Of a stretch of DNA of 64,000 bases, positions 1-10,637 are shown in pieces (positions within the stretch are counted from its first letter, which is position 1; each line of letters starts with the position of its first letter). The notes beneath the pieces are model-generated. The model was not told the origin of the DNA. It worked only from the letters and a program-made list of their open reading frames with translations, and searched no databases. The translations under genes were made by a program, and so were the position numbers. Origin of the DNA: Amycolatopsis sp. 2-15 (lineage in GTDB: Bacteria > Actinomycetota > Actinomycetes > Mycobacteriales > Pseudonocardiaceae); assembly GCF_030285625.1 (NCBI RefSeq), contig NZ_CP127294.1, positions 754,001 through 818,000 of the forward strand, read 5' to 3'.

Positions 1-189
1 CACGTCGAGGAGCACGACCTGTGGTTTGGTGCGCGCGATGCCGGCGACGGCGTCGGCCACCGAGCCGGCCTCGCCGACCACCTGCACCTCGTCGGTGATC
101 GAGTCGAGCTCCGTGCGGACCCCGGCGCGGAAGAGCGCGTGGTCGTCCACGAGGAACACCTTGACCGGCTCGCGCTGGGTCTCCGTCAC
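1..189 (-). CDS. LuxR/NarL-type response regulator, N-terminal part (runs off the left edge)
   Basis: Only the start of a receiver domain is inside the window. After a short leader the reverse strand reads KVFLVDDHALFRAGV, the acidic pocket and first helix typical of NarL/FixJ-family receivers, and continues to VVLLDV, which contains the expected phosphoacceptor Asp, at the edge. The GTG at 189 is preferred because GAGGGAG lies a few bases upstream; an in-frame ATG at 228 is possible. The gene follows the histidine kinase on the same strand after about 46 bp, so the two form a two-component pair. The output domain is outside the window. Confidence 0.85.
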   Translation of the reverse strand, partial: MTETQREPVKVFLVDDHALFRAGVRTELDSITDEVQVVGEAGSVADAVAGIARTKPQVVLLDV

Positions 190-235
190 CGTGCTGCTCC
201 CTCGCTCGTTGTCGCCCAGCCAGAGCATAGCGACG

Positions 236-1648
236 TCACGCCGCGCCCTTGGTCGCTTTGCGCGGCATGGCCAGCTGCACTTCGGTGCCTTCACCCGGCG
301 CGGTGCGCAGCTTGCACGTGCCGCCGTGGCGTTCCATGCGGCCGCGGATCGAGTCGGCGAGGCCGTGGCGGTCGGCGGGGACCACGTCGGGGTCGAAGCC
401 CTTGCCGCGGTCGCGGATGAACACGGTGACCTCGGTGGGTTCGACCTCGGCGTACACGCTGACCTCGTCGACGCCGGCGTGCTTGGCCGCGTTGACCAGC
501 GCCTCGCGGGCCGCCTGGACGAGGGCGGTGAGGGGTTCGTCGATCTCGACGTCGCCGACCACGACCTGGCTGACGGAGATCGCGAAGGTGTCCTCGACCT
601 CGCCGCACGCGGCGCCCAGCGCCTCGGACAGCGGGACGGCGCCCTCTTCCTGCTCCTTCGACTTCTTGTCGCTCGGCTTGCCGTAGCCGCCGGGGCCGTA
701 GAGCCAGCCGCGCAGCTCTCGCTCCTGGCCGCGCGCCAGCCGCGCGACCTCGTGCGGCTGGTCGGACTGGCGCTGGATCAAGGCGAGGGTCTGCAGCACG
801 GAGTCGTGCAGGTGCGCGGCGATCTCGGCGCGCTCGTCGGTGCGGATGCGGGCGCGGCGCTCGTCGCCGAGGTCGCGGACCAGCCGCAGCCAGAACGGGA
901 TCGTCAGCACGGCCACGCCGACCAGCGTGGCGAGCACGGCGATGAGGGCGAACTTGACCTGGTCGAAGCTGCCGCTGCGGAAGACGACGACCCCGATGCC
1001 GGTGGCCACGAGAGCCACACCGGCGAGGATCCGGATGATCGCGGCGCTGCGGCCGCCGCCGCCCACGAACGCGCCCGTGACGCCGTCGCGCGCCCCTGTG
1101 CGCCAGCGCCGGCGTTGCGATTCGTCGGCCTCGCGCCAGACCACGGCCGCGCCGAGCATGGCGATGGCCAGCGGCACGGCGACCCAGCCGCGGATGGTGC
1201 CGCTGAGCGTGCCGCTCGCGATGGCGAGGCCGATGCCGAGCGCGATGAGGCCGAACGCCTGCTGACGTTCCTTCGTGGCCTTCTTGCTGTCGACCTCGGC
1301 GGTGTCCTCGGCCTGCTGCGGCACGAAGACCCAGAGCAGCCCGTAGGCGAGCAGGCCGGCGCCGTTGAGGGCCGCGAGCAGCGCGAACGCCGTACGCACC
1401 CACACCACGGGCACACCGAGGTGGTCCGCGAGCCCACCCGCGACACCGGCCACGGCCCGCCCGCTGCGGCGCCGGTGCATCTTCGGCCGCCCGGCCTGCC
1501 CCGCGACCTCGGAAGTCCCGGAAGCCCCAGGGGTCCCGGAAGTCGCGGTGGCCGTCATGACGGCAAGCGGCACCGGCCCCCGGGCCGGGTCGCTCACCTG
1601 CCCGGCGGCGCCGAGGTCGAGGAAGTCCTGCACGCCGTCCATCGTCAC
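236..1648 (-). CDS. PspC-domain sensor histidine kinase
   Basis: A 470-residue membrane histidine kinase. A PspC domain (about residues 55-115, with RAVAGVAGGLADHLGV) is followed by hydrophobic segments near 132-150, 155-172, 203-223 and 232-256. Next is a HisKA_3 phosphoacceptor region (AAHLHDSVLQ, with His281 the likely phosphosite) and a HATPase domain with REALVNAAKHA (N box), DRGKGFD (G1) and a GLADSI/GEGTEV end. Fusion of PspC to a NarL-type kinase is typical of actinobacterial envelope-stress sensors and recalls LiaS. It lies upstream of the response regulator and is divergent from a second PspC gene. The start is uncertain: GTG at 1648 gives the longest form, and Met31 is an alternative. 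Confidence 0.88.
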   Translation of the reverse strand: MTMDGVQDFLDLGAAGQVSDPARGPVPLAVMTATATSGTPGASGTSEVAGQAGRPKMHRRRSGRAVAGVAGGLADHLGVPVVWVRTAFALLAALNGAGLLAYGLLWVFVPQQAEDTAEVDSKKATKERQQAFGLIALGIGLAIASGTLSGTIRGWVAVPLAIAMLGAAVVWREADESQRRRWRTGARDGVTGAFVGGGGRSAAIIRILAGVALVATGIGVVVFRSGSFDQVKFALIAVLATLVGVAVLTIPFWLRLVRDLGDERRARIRTDERAEIAAHLHDSVLQTLALIQRQSDQPHEVARLARGQERELRGWLYGPGGYGKPSDKKSKEQEEGAVPLSEALGAACGEVEDTFAISVSQVVVGDVEIDEPLTALVQAAREALVNAAKHAGVDEVSVYAEVEPTEVTVFIRDRGKGFDPDVVPADRHGLADSIRGRMERHGGTCKLRTAPGEGTEVQLAMPRKATKGAA

Positions 1649-1773
1649 ACGCCACGAGGAGTTCCGGCATCGGGGAAGCCCCTGATCACGACCCGGGCAC
1701 GGGCGGCACTCAGGGGAAACCTCAGGGAACGTCCCCGATGTGGCGCCGCCGCGGGTCGCGCATGCTTTGCCGT

Positions 1774-3081
1774 ATGAGTGGTGCGAACGAGGCGCCGAGC
1801 CCGAAGTCGAATCCTTTCAACGGCTTCGAGGAGACGGTGAAGGATTTCTGGGTGAGCCGGCCGCGCCGGCCGCACGTGGGGCGCAAGGTCGCGGGGGTCG
1901 CGGCGGGGCTGGGGAACCGGTACGGCATCGACCCGGTCGTGATCCGGGTGGCGCTGGTCGCGGCGATGGTGTTCGGCGGCTTCGGGCTGGTGTTCTACCT
2001 GCTCGGCTGGCTGCTGTTCCCGAGCGAGGGCGACGAGACCTCGGGCTTCGAGGCGATGATCGGCCGCGGGCGCTCGACGATGTCGAAGGCGTTCGCCGTG
2101 GTCCTGACGCTGGCGTTGATCCCGGCGGTCGGGTGGACGTTCGGCAACGGCTGGTTCGACGGTGGTGGCCTCATCGGGTTCGCGCTGCTGTCGGCAAGCA
2201 TCTACCTCCTGCACCGCAGCCGCGGGCAGGACAACCGCCCGGCGCCGGTCGTCGCGTACCCCGCGTATGAGACGGCCCAGGCCGTGCCCGGAACCGGAGC
2301 CTTCACGATGACGGACACCACAACGGAGCCCATGGGCGCCGCCGCTCCCGGCTGGGACCCGCTGGCCGCCGACCCGGCGGGCTGGGATTTGCCGGACCCG
2401 GCGGGTCCGACGCCGCCGGAGAACCCCTACCGCTACGAGTCCGACGAGCCGACCCCGCAGCCGCGGCAGCCGCGGTCGAAGATCGGTTCGGTGACGATGG
2501 CGGCGGCCGTGGTCGTGGCCGGCGTGGGCGTGGCCCTGAACCTCAACGGCGTCGACTGGTTCTCGGTGCGCCACATCATCGGCCTGGTGCTGGGCGTACT
2601 CGGCATCGGCATGGTGGCCGGCGCGTTCGTCCGCGGCTCACGCGGGCTCATCGCAGTGGCGTTGCCGCTCGCGATCGTCGGCATGATCATGACGACCAGC
2701 GCGTTCAACAACATCGACCTGCGCGGCGGCGTCGGCGACCTCAACGCGACCCCGCACTCGGTGGCCGAGCTGCAGCCGGTGTACCGGCACGCGGCGGGCG
2801 ACATCGACCTCGACCTGACGCAGCTGCCGGCCAGTGACCCGATCACCACCTCGGTCAGCAACGGCGCCGGCGACACCCGGGTCACCGTGCCCGCAAGCGC
2901 CGACGTCACCTACACCTGCGAGAACTCCGCCGGCGACGTCGAGTGCCTCGACCGCTCGACGAGCGGCGTCGGCCAGCCCGCGCTCACCGGCACCGACTTC
3001 GGAGACGACGGCGTGGGCGGGCAGAAGATCACCCTGAACGTGACCAACGGTGCCGGCAGCGTGGAGGTGCTCCGTGACTGA
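1774..3081 (+). CDS. PspC-domain membrane protein with LiaF/toast-rack-like C terminus
   Basis: A 435-residue protein. An N-terminal PspC domain (VGRKVAGVAAGLGNRYGID, about residues 30-90) is followed by several membrane helices, a proline-rich cytoplasmic linker, three further helices, and a beta-rich C-terminal segment of about 110 residues ending in a SNGAGDTRVTVP...VTNGAGSVEV repeat-like pattern, as in LiaF/toast-rack domains. The ATG at 1774 is chosen because the PspC domain follows at the usual distance; upstream in-frame codons have no leader logic. It is divergent from the PspC kinase, so it is probably the negative regulator or co-sensor of that system. The role is inferred from domain pairing. 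Confidence 0.8.
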   Translation: MSGANEAPSPKSNPFNGFEETVKDFWVSRPRRPHVGRKVAGVAAGLGNRYGIDPVVIRVALVAAMVFGGFGLVFYLLGWLLFPSEGDETSGFEAMIGRGRSTMSKAFAVVLTLALIPAVGWTFGNGWFDGGGLIGFALLSASIYLLHRSRGQDNRPAPVVAYPAYETAQAVPGTGAFTMTDTTTEPMGAAAPGWDPLAADPAGWDLPDPAGPTPPENPYRYESDEPTPQPRQPRSKIGSVTMAAAVVVAGVGVALNLNGVDWFSVRHIIGLVLGVLGIGMVAGAFVRGSRGLIAVALPLAIVGMIMTTSAFNNIDLRGGVGDLNATPHSVAELQPVYRHAAGDIDLDLTQLPASDPITTSVSNGAGDTRVTVPASADVTYTCENSAGDVECLDRSTSGVGQPALTGTDFGDDGVGGQKITLNVTNGAGSVEVLRD

Positions 3082-3286
3082 CAACTCGAACATCCCGACC
3101 CGCCGCCGCGGCGTGGACGTGATCACCCTGATCGTCGGCCTCGCGACCCTGCTGGTCTCGGGTTACGTGCTCTCCGACGGCGCGAGCTGGCTGCCCACCT
3201 TCGACTTCCGCTGGGTCGTCGCGGGCGGTGCGGTGTTCATCGGCGTGCTGCTGCTGGCGGCTTCCTTGCGGCGCAAGCGGTACTGA
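3074..3286 (+). CDS. Small two-helix membrane protein
   Basis: A 70-residue protein starting at the GTG that overlaps the end of the upstream PspC gene by 8 bp, so it is translationally coupled to it. A short polar N terminus with RRRGVD is followed by two hydrophobic segments (about residues 17-33 and 46-64) and a basic RRKRY tail. No family was recognised. The coupling suggests an accessory subunit of the PspC envelope-stress module. Confidence 0.7.
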   Translation: MTDNSNIPTRRRGVDVITLIVGLATLLVSGYVLSDGASWLPTFDFRWVVAGGAVFIGVLLLAASLRRKRY

Positions 3287-3299
3287 CGTCCAGCACTAC

Positions 3300-3346
3300 T
3301 CAACGCGAAGGGCCCCGGCGAATCCCGACGGGGCCCTTCACGTTGA
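3300..3346. terminator. Bidirectional hairpin terminator
   Basis: An 11-bp perfect stem (GAAGGGCCCCG at 3307-3317 with its complement at 3329-3339) is extended after one mismatch by TCAACG/CGTTGA. It lies between the convergent small membrane gene and guaA and can serve both. Confidence 0.8.
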
Positions 3347-3349
3347 AGC

Positions 3350-4906
<1,557 letters not shown>

Positions 4907-5036
4907 CTACGACCTCCAGGCGAATGAGCGCTTTTGCCTCCATCGTCCCAGGTGGGCTGGGTCACGCCGCCCGCACCCCGGAACTGGGCCCCGAATGAGG
5001 ACCGCACCTGTCCGCGAAGCGACCTACGGTTCCCCC

Positions 5037-5585
5037 ATGACTGTCGCATGGACCACCGAACTGCACGACCAGCTCGACTGGTACTGGCAGCACCACCTGC
5101 GCCCGCGCCTCGACGGACTCACCGACGACGAGTACTTCTGGCAGCCCGTCCCGAACTGCTGGACCGTGCGCCCGCGCACGGAGAAGCCGGACGGGCCCGG
5201 CGCAGGGGACTTCACCGTCGACTTCGCGTACCCGGAGCCGGTGCCGCCGCCCGTCACGACCATCGCGTGGCGCCTGTCGCACATCATCGTCGGCGTGCTC
5301 GGCATGCGGGCCGCTTCGCACTTCGGCGGCCCGGCGATGAGCTACGAGACCTTCCCCTACGCCGGCACCGCGGCCGAGGCGCTCGACCAGCTCGACTCGG
5401 CGTACGGCAATTGGATCAGCGGCGTCGAAAAGCTCGACGCCGAGGCGCTCGCGCGGCCGGTCGGCGAGGCGGAGGGGCCGTACGCGGCCTCGCCGATGGC
5501 CACGCTCGTGCTGCACATCAGCCGCGAGACCATCCACCACGGCGCGGAAGTGTTGCTGCTGCGCGATCTCTACCGAAACCGCTGA
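5037..5585 (+). CDS. DinB-superfamily protein
   Basis: A 182-residue protein with the DinB/YfiT four-helix fold. It has HDQLDWYWQHHLRPRL at the start, a central WRLSHIIVG helix carrying a candidate metal His, and HISRETIHHGAEV near the C terminus supplying the other His ligands. In actinobacteria these proteins are often thiol (mycothiol) dependent transferases or of unknown function. The ATG at 5037 begins just before the first helix. It is divergent from guaA and ends at a strong terminator. Confidence 0.8.
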   Translation: MTVAWTTELHDQLDWYWQHHLRPRLDGLTDDEYFWQPVPNCWTVRPRTEKPDGPGAGDFTVDFAYPEPVPPPVTTIAWRLSHIIVGVLGMRAASHFGGPAMSYETFPYAGTAAEALDQLDSAYGNWISGVEKLDAEALARPVGEAEGPYAASPMATLVLHISRETIHHGAEVLLLRDLYRNR

Positions 5586-5591
5586 GCGACA

Positions 5592-5623
5592 ACGACGGCC
5601 CGGTCCCCCGACCGGGCCGTCGT
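5592..5623. terminator. Bidirectional hairpin terminator
   Basis: A perfect 14-bp stem (5592-5605 with 5610-5623) with a CCCC loop sits between the converging DinB and rhomboid genes. Confidence 0.85.
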
Positions 5624-5640
5624 ACCCCCAGCACCCCGAG

Positions 5641-6252
5641 CTAGGCGCGCACCTTCGGCATGAGCAGGAACCCGAGCGCGATGCCCAGCAGCGCGGGCAG
5701 GCCGTGGTTGTCCTGCGCGATCGTGTCGACGACCGCGAGCGGTGCCACGAGGATCGGCACCACGATCGCCTGCGTCGGCAGCTTCACGCCGTAGCGCGCC
5801 GGTGCCCGCAGCAGCGCCATGGCCAGCGCCCCGATGAGCCCCGCGACGCACATCGAGTTGCCCGCGCCGACGGGCTGCAGCCAGACGTAGCTCATGAACT
5901 GGCCGAACAGCCCGCACCCGAAGTACAGGACGAACATGCGCGCGCGGCCGAAGTAGCTTTCCGCCAGCGTGCCGAAGATCGCCAGGATCACCAGGTTGAA
6001 GATGCCGCCGACGAGTCCGCCGTCCTGGAAGAACATGCCGGTGAGCAAGCGCCACCACTGCCCGGCGTCGATCGCCGCGCCGTCGCGCCGGACGTGCTCC
6101 AGCAGCCCCGGCACCGCAAGCTGAGCGATGAGCGCCGCCGCCGTGACGAGGAACACCGCGCCCGTGAGCACGGGTGCCCGGCGCGGGCCGATCTGGTCGA
6201 AGACGGCCACGAACGGGTTGCTGTGCCAGCGTTCCGAGGTCGGGTTGGTCAT
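5641..6252 (-). CDS. Rhomboid-family intramembrane protease
   Basis: A 203-residue polytopic protein. It shows rhomboid landmarks: WWRLLTGMFF in the first loop, a GIFNLVILAIFG helix, GNSMCVAGLIGAL carrying the candidate nucleophile Ser133, and DNHGLPALLG carrying candidate His183. The Ser motif is GNS rather than the usual GxSG, and the first loop-helix His is missing, so activity is plausible but not certain. About six transmembrane segments can be seen. A single gene, convergent with the DinB gene. Confidence 0.75.
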   Translation of the reverse strand: MTNPTSERWHSNPFVAVFDQIGPRRAPVLTGAVFLVTAAALIAQLAVPGLLEHVRRDGAAIDAGQWWRLLTGMFFQDGGLVGGIFNLVILAIFGTLAESYFGRARMFVLYFGCGLFGQFMSYVWLQPVGAGNSMCVAGLIGALAMALLRAPARYGVKLPTQAIVVPILVAPLAVVDTIAQDNHGLPALLGIALGFLLMPKVRA

Positions 6253-6388
6253 GCTCTGAACCTAAGGGGAGACCCTCCTGGGCACCCCGGACATTTGTCA
6301 TGACACGGCCGGGGCATGCGTCATGAGGAATGAATCCCGGCCCGGATGACTCGGAACAGATGACCGCGAAAACCCGGAAAGGATCTTT

Positions 6389-7423
6389 ATGCGAGCGACA
6401 CTCATCTACGGCGCCGGCGACGTCCGAGTGGAGACGGTGGCCGACCCGAAGGTGGCCCAGGCGACGGACGCCGTGGTCCGCGTCGTGCGCTCCTGCATCT
6501 GCGGCAGCGACCTGTGGCCGTACGGCGGCATGCCCGCGCAGGAGAACGGCCGGCCGATCGGCCACGAGTTCCTCGGTGTCGTGGAGGAAACCGGTGCCGA
6601 CGTGACCAGCGTGCGCAAGGGCGACCTGGTCGTGGCGCCCTTCGTGTGGTCGGACAACACCTGCGAGTTCTGCCGCGAGGGACTGCAGACCTCGTGCCTG
6701 CACGGCGGCGGCTGGGGCGCCGACGGCGTGGACGGCGGCCAGGGCGAGGCCGTGCGCGTGCCGCAGGCCGACGGCACGCTGGTGAAGCTGCCACACACGG
6801 AAGACGAGGACCTGCTGGCCTCGATGCTCACGCTGTCGGACGTGTTCGCGACCGGCCACCACGCGGCCGTGACCGCGGGTGTCAAGCAGGGCAAGACGGT
6901 GACCGTGATCGGCGACGGTGCGGTGGGCCTGTCCGCCGTGCTGGCCGCGAAGCGCCTCGGCGCGGAGCGGATCGTCCTGATGGGCCGGCACCAGGTCCGC
7001 ACCGACCTGGGCCGTGAGTTCGGCGCGACCGAAGTGGTCGCCGAGCGCGGCGACGAAGGCATCGAGCGCGTTCGCGAGCTCACCGGCGGGCACGGCACGC
7101 ACACCGTGCTGGAGTGCGTGGGCACGAAGCCTGCGTTCGAGATGGGCCTCGGTGTGGTGCGCGCGGGCGGCGCGCTGAGCCGCGTGGGCGTGCCGCAGTA
7201 CCCGGAGGGGCCGATCGGGCGTCAGGTGTTCATGCGCAACGTCACCATCACCGGTGGCGTCGCCCCGGCGCGGCACTACATTCCGGAGCTGCTCCCGGAC
7301 GTGCTCGAGGGCCGCTACCAGCCGGGCCGGGTCTTCGACCGCACGATCGGCCTCTCCGATGTGCCGGCGGGGTACCAGGCGATGGCCGACCGCGAGGCGC
7401 TGAAGGTGCTCATCAAGCCTTGA
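6389..7423 (+). CDS. Zinc-dependent medium-chain alcohol dehydrogenase
   Basis: A 344-residue MDR-family dehydrogenase. The catalytic zinc site has Cys38 (CICGSD) and His59-Glu60 (IGHEFLG). A structural-zinc lobe has Cys92, Cys95 and Cys103 but lacks the first Cys of the usual four (DNTCEFC), as in one known subgroup. The nucleotide-binding motif is VIGDGAVGLSAV. The ATG at 6389 follows GGAAAGGAT. It is transcribed toward the aldehyde dehydrogenase, but a strong hairpin lies between them, so co-transcription is doubtful. The substrate is unknown. Confidence 0.88.
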   Translation: MRATLIYGAGDVRVETVADPKVAQATDAVVRVVRSCICGSDLWPYGGMPAQENGRPIGHEFLGVVEETGADVTSVRKGDLVVAPFVWSDNTCEFCREGLQTSCLHGGGWGADGVDGGQGEAVRVPQADGTLVKLPHTEDEDLLASMLTLSDVFATGHHAAVTAGVKQGKTVTVIGDGAVGLSAVLAAKRLGAERIVLMGRHQVRTDLGREFGATEVVAERGDEGIERVRELTGGHGTHTVLECVGTKPAFEMGLGVVRAGGALSRVGVPQYPEGPIGRQVFMRNVTITGGVAPARHYIPELLPDVLEGRYQPGRVFDRTIGLSDVPAGYQAMADREALKVLIKP

Positions 7424-7429
7424 GCGACG

Positions 7430-7469
7430 CGCCGCGTGAACCCCCGTAAGGGTGGGGGTTCACGCGGCG
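7430..7469. terminator. Hairpin terminator
   Basis: A perfect 16-bp stem (7430-7445 with 7454-7469, core GTGAACCCCC/GGGGGTTCAC) with an 8-nt loop directly follows the alcohol dehydrogenase and precedes the aldehyde dehydrogenase start by about 28 bp. Confidence 0.85.
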
Positions 7470-7497
7470 GACACCGCGCCCCCATACCTTGGTACGC

Positions 7498-8943
7498 ATG
7501 GACATGATCACCCCGGAGCCGCGGCCCGCGTGGGTCGCCGGACGGGCGGAGCAGGGGGCGGAGACCCTCGTCGTGCGGCACCCGGTCGACGGCAGCGAAG
7601 TGGCGACCGTGGCGGTGCCCGGCGCCGAGCAGGTGGAGCGCGCCGTGGCCGCCGCCGCGGGCGTCGCACGGGAGTTCCGCCGCTCCCCAGCGCACGAGCG
7701 CGCGGCGGCGCTGGAGCACGTCTCGCGCGGGTTGCGGATGCGGGCCGAGGAGATCGCCGAGGTGATCACCGCGGAGAACGGCAAGCCGCTCAAGTGGGCG
7801 GAAGCCGAGGTGAGCCGCGCGGTTTCGGTGTTCCGCATCGCGTCCGAGGAGGCGCGGCGGTTCAGCGGTGACGTGCAGCGCCTCGACGCCGACCCGTCGG
7901 GCGACGCCCGGCTGGCGCTCACGCGGCGGGTGCCGCGCGGGCCGGTGCTGGGCATCTCGCCGTTCAACTTCCCGCTGAACCTGGTGGCGCACAAGGTCGC
8001 GCCGGCGTTGGCGGTCGGCGCGCCGATCATCGTGAAGCCGGCGCCGCGCACGCCGTTGTCGGCGCTGATCCTCGGCGAGATACTGGCCGAGACGGACCTG
8101 CCGCCCGGCGCGTTTTCAGTGCTGCCACTGGGAAACGCGGAGACACAGGCACTGGTGGCCGACCCGCGGCTGCCCGTGGTGTCCTTCACCGGCTCCGGCC
8201 CCGTCGGCTGGTCGATCGCCGACGCGGCACCGCGCAAGCACGTGGTCCTGGAGCTCGGCGGCAACGCGGCGGCCGTGGTCCTGCGCGACTGGCCCGACCC
8301 CGAGGGCGCGGCGCAGCGCATCGCGACGTTCGGCAACTACCAGGCCGGGCAGTCGTGCATCTCGGTGCAACGCGTGATCGTCGACGCGGCGGTGGCCGAG
8401 GAGTTCGTGCCCGCGCTGGTGGAGGCCGTGGAGGCGCAGCAGACGGGCGACCCGTACGACCGCAACACCGACGTCGGCCCGGTCGTCGACGAGGCCGCGG
8501 CCGAGCGCATCATCGCGTGGGTCGAGGAGGCCGTGGCCGCGGGCGCGAAGGTGCTCACGGGCGGCACGCGCGAAGGCACCCAGGTCGCGCCGACGCTGCT
8601 CACGGACGTGCCGCCGGACGCGCGCGTGTGGTCGGAGGAGGTCTTCGGACCGGTGCTGGCGGTGTCCGTTGTGGACGGTGTCGACGATGCCTTCGCGGCG
8701 GTCAACGACTCGGCGTACGGGCTGCAGACCGGCGTGTTCACGTCCGACGTGCAGCTGGCGTTCCACGCGTCCGCCGAGCTTGAGGTCGGCGGCGTGATCA
8801 TCGGCGACGTGCCGTCGTACCGCGCGGACCAGATGCCCTACGGCGGCGTGAAGGGCTCGGGCGTCGGACGCGAGGGCGTGCTGGCGGCGATGAACGACCT
8901 GACCGAGGAACGGGTGACGGTGTTCACCGGGGTGGATCTGTAG
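7498..8943 (+). CDS. NAD(P)-dependent aldehyde dehydrogenase
   Basis: A 481-residue ALDH-superfamily enzyme that oxidises an aldehyde to the acid. The catalytic Glu252 lies in LELGGNAAAVV and the nucleophile Cys287 in GQSCISVQR. SPFNFPLNLVAHK is the conserved cofactor-pocket segment and SFTGSGPVG the Rossmann loop. The ATG at 7498 is chosen over an in-frame TTG nine bases earlier. The nearby alcohol dehydrogenase makes an alcohol-to-acid route possible, but the substrate is unknown. The 3' end overlaps the decayed MFS gene on the other strand by 20 bp. Confidence 0.9.
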   Translation: MDMITPEPRPAWVAGRAEQGAETLVVRHPVDGSEVATVAVPGAEQVERAVAAAAGVAREFRRSPAHERAAALEHVSRGLRMRAEEIAEVITAENGKPLKWAEAEVSRAVSVFRIASEEARRFSGDVQRLDADPSGDARLALTRRVPRGPVLGISPFNFPLNLVAHKVAPALAVGAPIIVKPAPRTPLSALILGEILAETDLPPGAFSVLPLGNAETQALVADPRLPVVSFTGSGPVGWSIADAAPRKHVVLELGGNAAAVVLRDWPDPEGAAQRIATFGNYQAGQSCISVQRVIVDAAVAEEFVPALVEAVEAQQTGDPYDRNTDVGPVVDEAAAERIIAWVEEAVAAGAKVLTGGTREGTQVAPTLLTDVPPDARVWSEEVFGPVLAVSVVDGVDDAFAAVNDSAYGLQTGVFTSDVQLAFHASAELEVGGVIIGDVPSYRADQMPYGGVKGSGVGREGVLAAMNDLTEERVTVFTGVDL

Positions 8944-10224
8944 GCGCCGGGAACCTCTCGGTGTTTGAGGCCGGAGGCCGGTCGGTCGTGGCTCGTGGCT
9001 GTCGCAGGGCGAGGACCGACCCGGCCAGCAGCGCGACGGCGGTGACGCCGACCGCCAGGCTCGTCGCGTGCGAGCCGGCCGCGGCCAGGGCCACCGGCAA
9101 GGCCAGCCCGACGCTGCCGCCGAGCTGTTGCAGCGTGGGACCGACCGCGCCGGCCACTCCCGCATGGGGCTCGGCGTTCTGGTTCATGGCGCTGTTCGCG
9201 TTCGGCATCACCTGGGAGGTGCCCAGGCCCATGAGGGCCAGTGCGGCGAGAATGGTGCCGAGCCCGTCCGGCGAGAACGCGAACGTGATCTGTCCGGCCG
9301 CGATCAAGGCGAGCCCGACGCCGATGGCCGAGGCCGGTGGCCTGGCCCCGGCTCGACGAGGAGACGAACAGGCGCAGCTGGATGGTCGCCGGGTAGCCGA
9401 GGAAGAGCACGCCGACCACCAGCGGCGCGAGGTGTTCCTGCTGGAGCGCGCGGCTGGCCGCCACGAACGTCGCGATCGTGGCGACACCCCACAGCAAGAG
9501 TCCGACGTAGGCGACGCGTCGGATCACGGAACAGCACGACCGGGATGAGCGGAGCGTGCGACTTCCGGTCGCGGGCGGCGAACACCGCGAGCACCGCGAC
9601 GCCGGCGAGGCCGAAGCCGGCGGCCCGGCCCGGCGCGTACACCACCGTGAGCGCCTGGATGATCAAAGCCGCGCCGAGAGCCAGTACGACACCGAGCCAC
9701 CAGTCGAGCCTGTGGCCGGGTGACCGCTCGACCCGGTCCCCGGCGAGAATCGAAAAGCCGAGCGCGACCACGACGAACACGACGTTGATGTCCAGGCAGG
9801 CACGCCAGCTCGCGAGTTGCGTCGGCACACCGCCGAGCACGAGGCCGATGGCCGTGCCACTGCCCATGATCATCCCGAAGACGCCGTACGCCTTTTCGCG
9901 GCCCGTCCCGGGAAACGCGGCCGAAAGCCGCGCCATCGCGGCCGGGGGTGAGGGCCGCCGCACCGATTCCCTGGGCGACCCGGGCGCTGATCAGCACCCA
10001 TCCCGCGTCCGCCGCGCCGCCGACCGCGGAAGCGACGCCGAAGATGACCAGGCCGAGGCTCATCACGCGGGTTTAGCCGGCAGCCTGTGCGATCCGCCGG
10101 CGATCATGAGCGAGCCGCCGGCGAGGACGTAACCGGCCATCACCCAGGCCAGCGCTCCGGAGGACGGGTGCAGGTCGGCCGCCATGCCGGGGATCGCCAG
10201 CACCAGGATCGTCGCTGCTGGAGA
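8924..10224 (-). pseudogene. Broken MFS (DHA2-type) drug-efflux transporter
   Basis: Read 5' to 3' on the minus strand, fragments of one transporter follow each other in changing frames. They are ILVLAIPGMAADLHPSSG (about 10210), MMSLGLVIFG (10066), AMARLSAAFPGTGREKAYG (about 9940), RRVAYVGLLLWGV (9520) and GVGLALIAAGQITFAFSPDG (about 9330). At least four frame breaks are needed, near 10075, 9953, 9535 and 9350, and the first 20 or so residues are missing at the 5' end. The parts match the order of a 14-helix EmrB/QacA-type antiporter. It is a pseudogene unless the breaks are sequencing errors, which the number and the lost start make unlikely. Confidence 0.85.
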
Positions 10225-10253
10225 CGCCCAGCTGGCTGCTCACCCAGATCGCG

Positions 10254-10622
10254 GTGGGCGCGAGCCGGCTGAGCCGCGAGGTCTTCGACTCCGTCGGAGC
10301 CGGTCGCTACCACTACGCGATCCTTTGCGCCGTCGAGGAGTTCGGTCCCTGCAGCCAGGCCGAGATCGGCCGGCGGCTGCGCATGGACCGGAAGGACGTG
10401 GCCCAGCGAGTCGTCGAGCTGGAGGACGAACGCTGCGTCGAGCGCCGGGCGGATCCGGCCGACCCGCGGCGCAACCTCGTGCGGCTGACCGCGCGAGGCC
10501 GTAAACGCCTGGAGCTCATCCAGGCCCGGTTGGCGGTGGCCCAGAACGAGCTCGTGGAACCGCTCACCGTGCAGGAGCGAGCCGGCCTCGTCGCGGCGTT
10601 GCAGAAGCTCCTCGGTCGCTAG
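10254..10622 (+). CDS. MarR-family regulator, probably N-terminally truncated
   Basis: The 122 residues contain the MarR winged helix: HYAILCAVEEFG, QAEIGRRLRMDRKDVAQRVVELE, the wing ERRADPADPRRNLVRLT and the dimer helix. Upstream in the same frame ETPSWLLTQIAVGASRLS is clearly the missing first helix, but no ATG, GTG or TTG precedes it, so only the GTG at 10254 can start translation and helix 1 would be lost. It is head to head with the broken MFS gene, whose 5' end is also missing. The pair looks like a regulator and target efflux pump that lost their shared promoter. Confidence 0.65.
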   Translation: MGASRLSREVFDSVGAGRYHYAILCAVEEFGPCSQAEIGRRLRMDRKDVAQRVVELEDERCVERRADPADPRRNLVRLTARGRKRLELIQARLAVAQNELVEPLTVQERAGLVAALQKLLGR

Positions 10623-10637
10623 CTTCTTCGGGATCCG

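Noticed and set aside
8924-10224. Several separate small membrane protein genes
   Set aside because: The fragments line up in order as one DHA2 transporter, so they are pieces of one broken gene.
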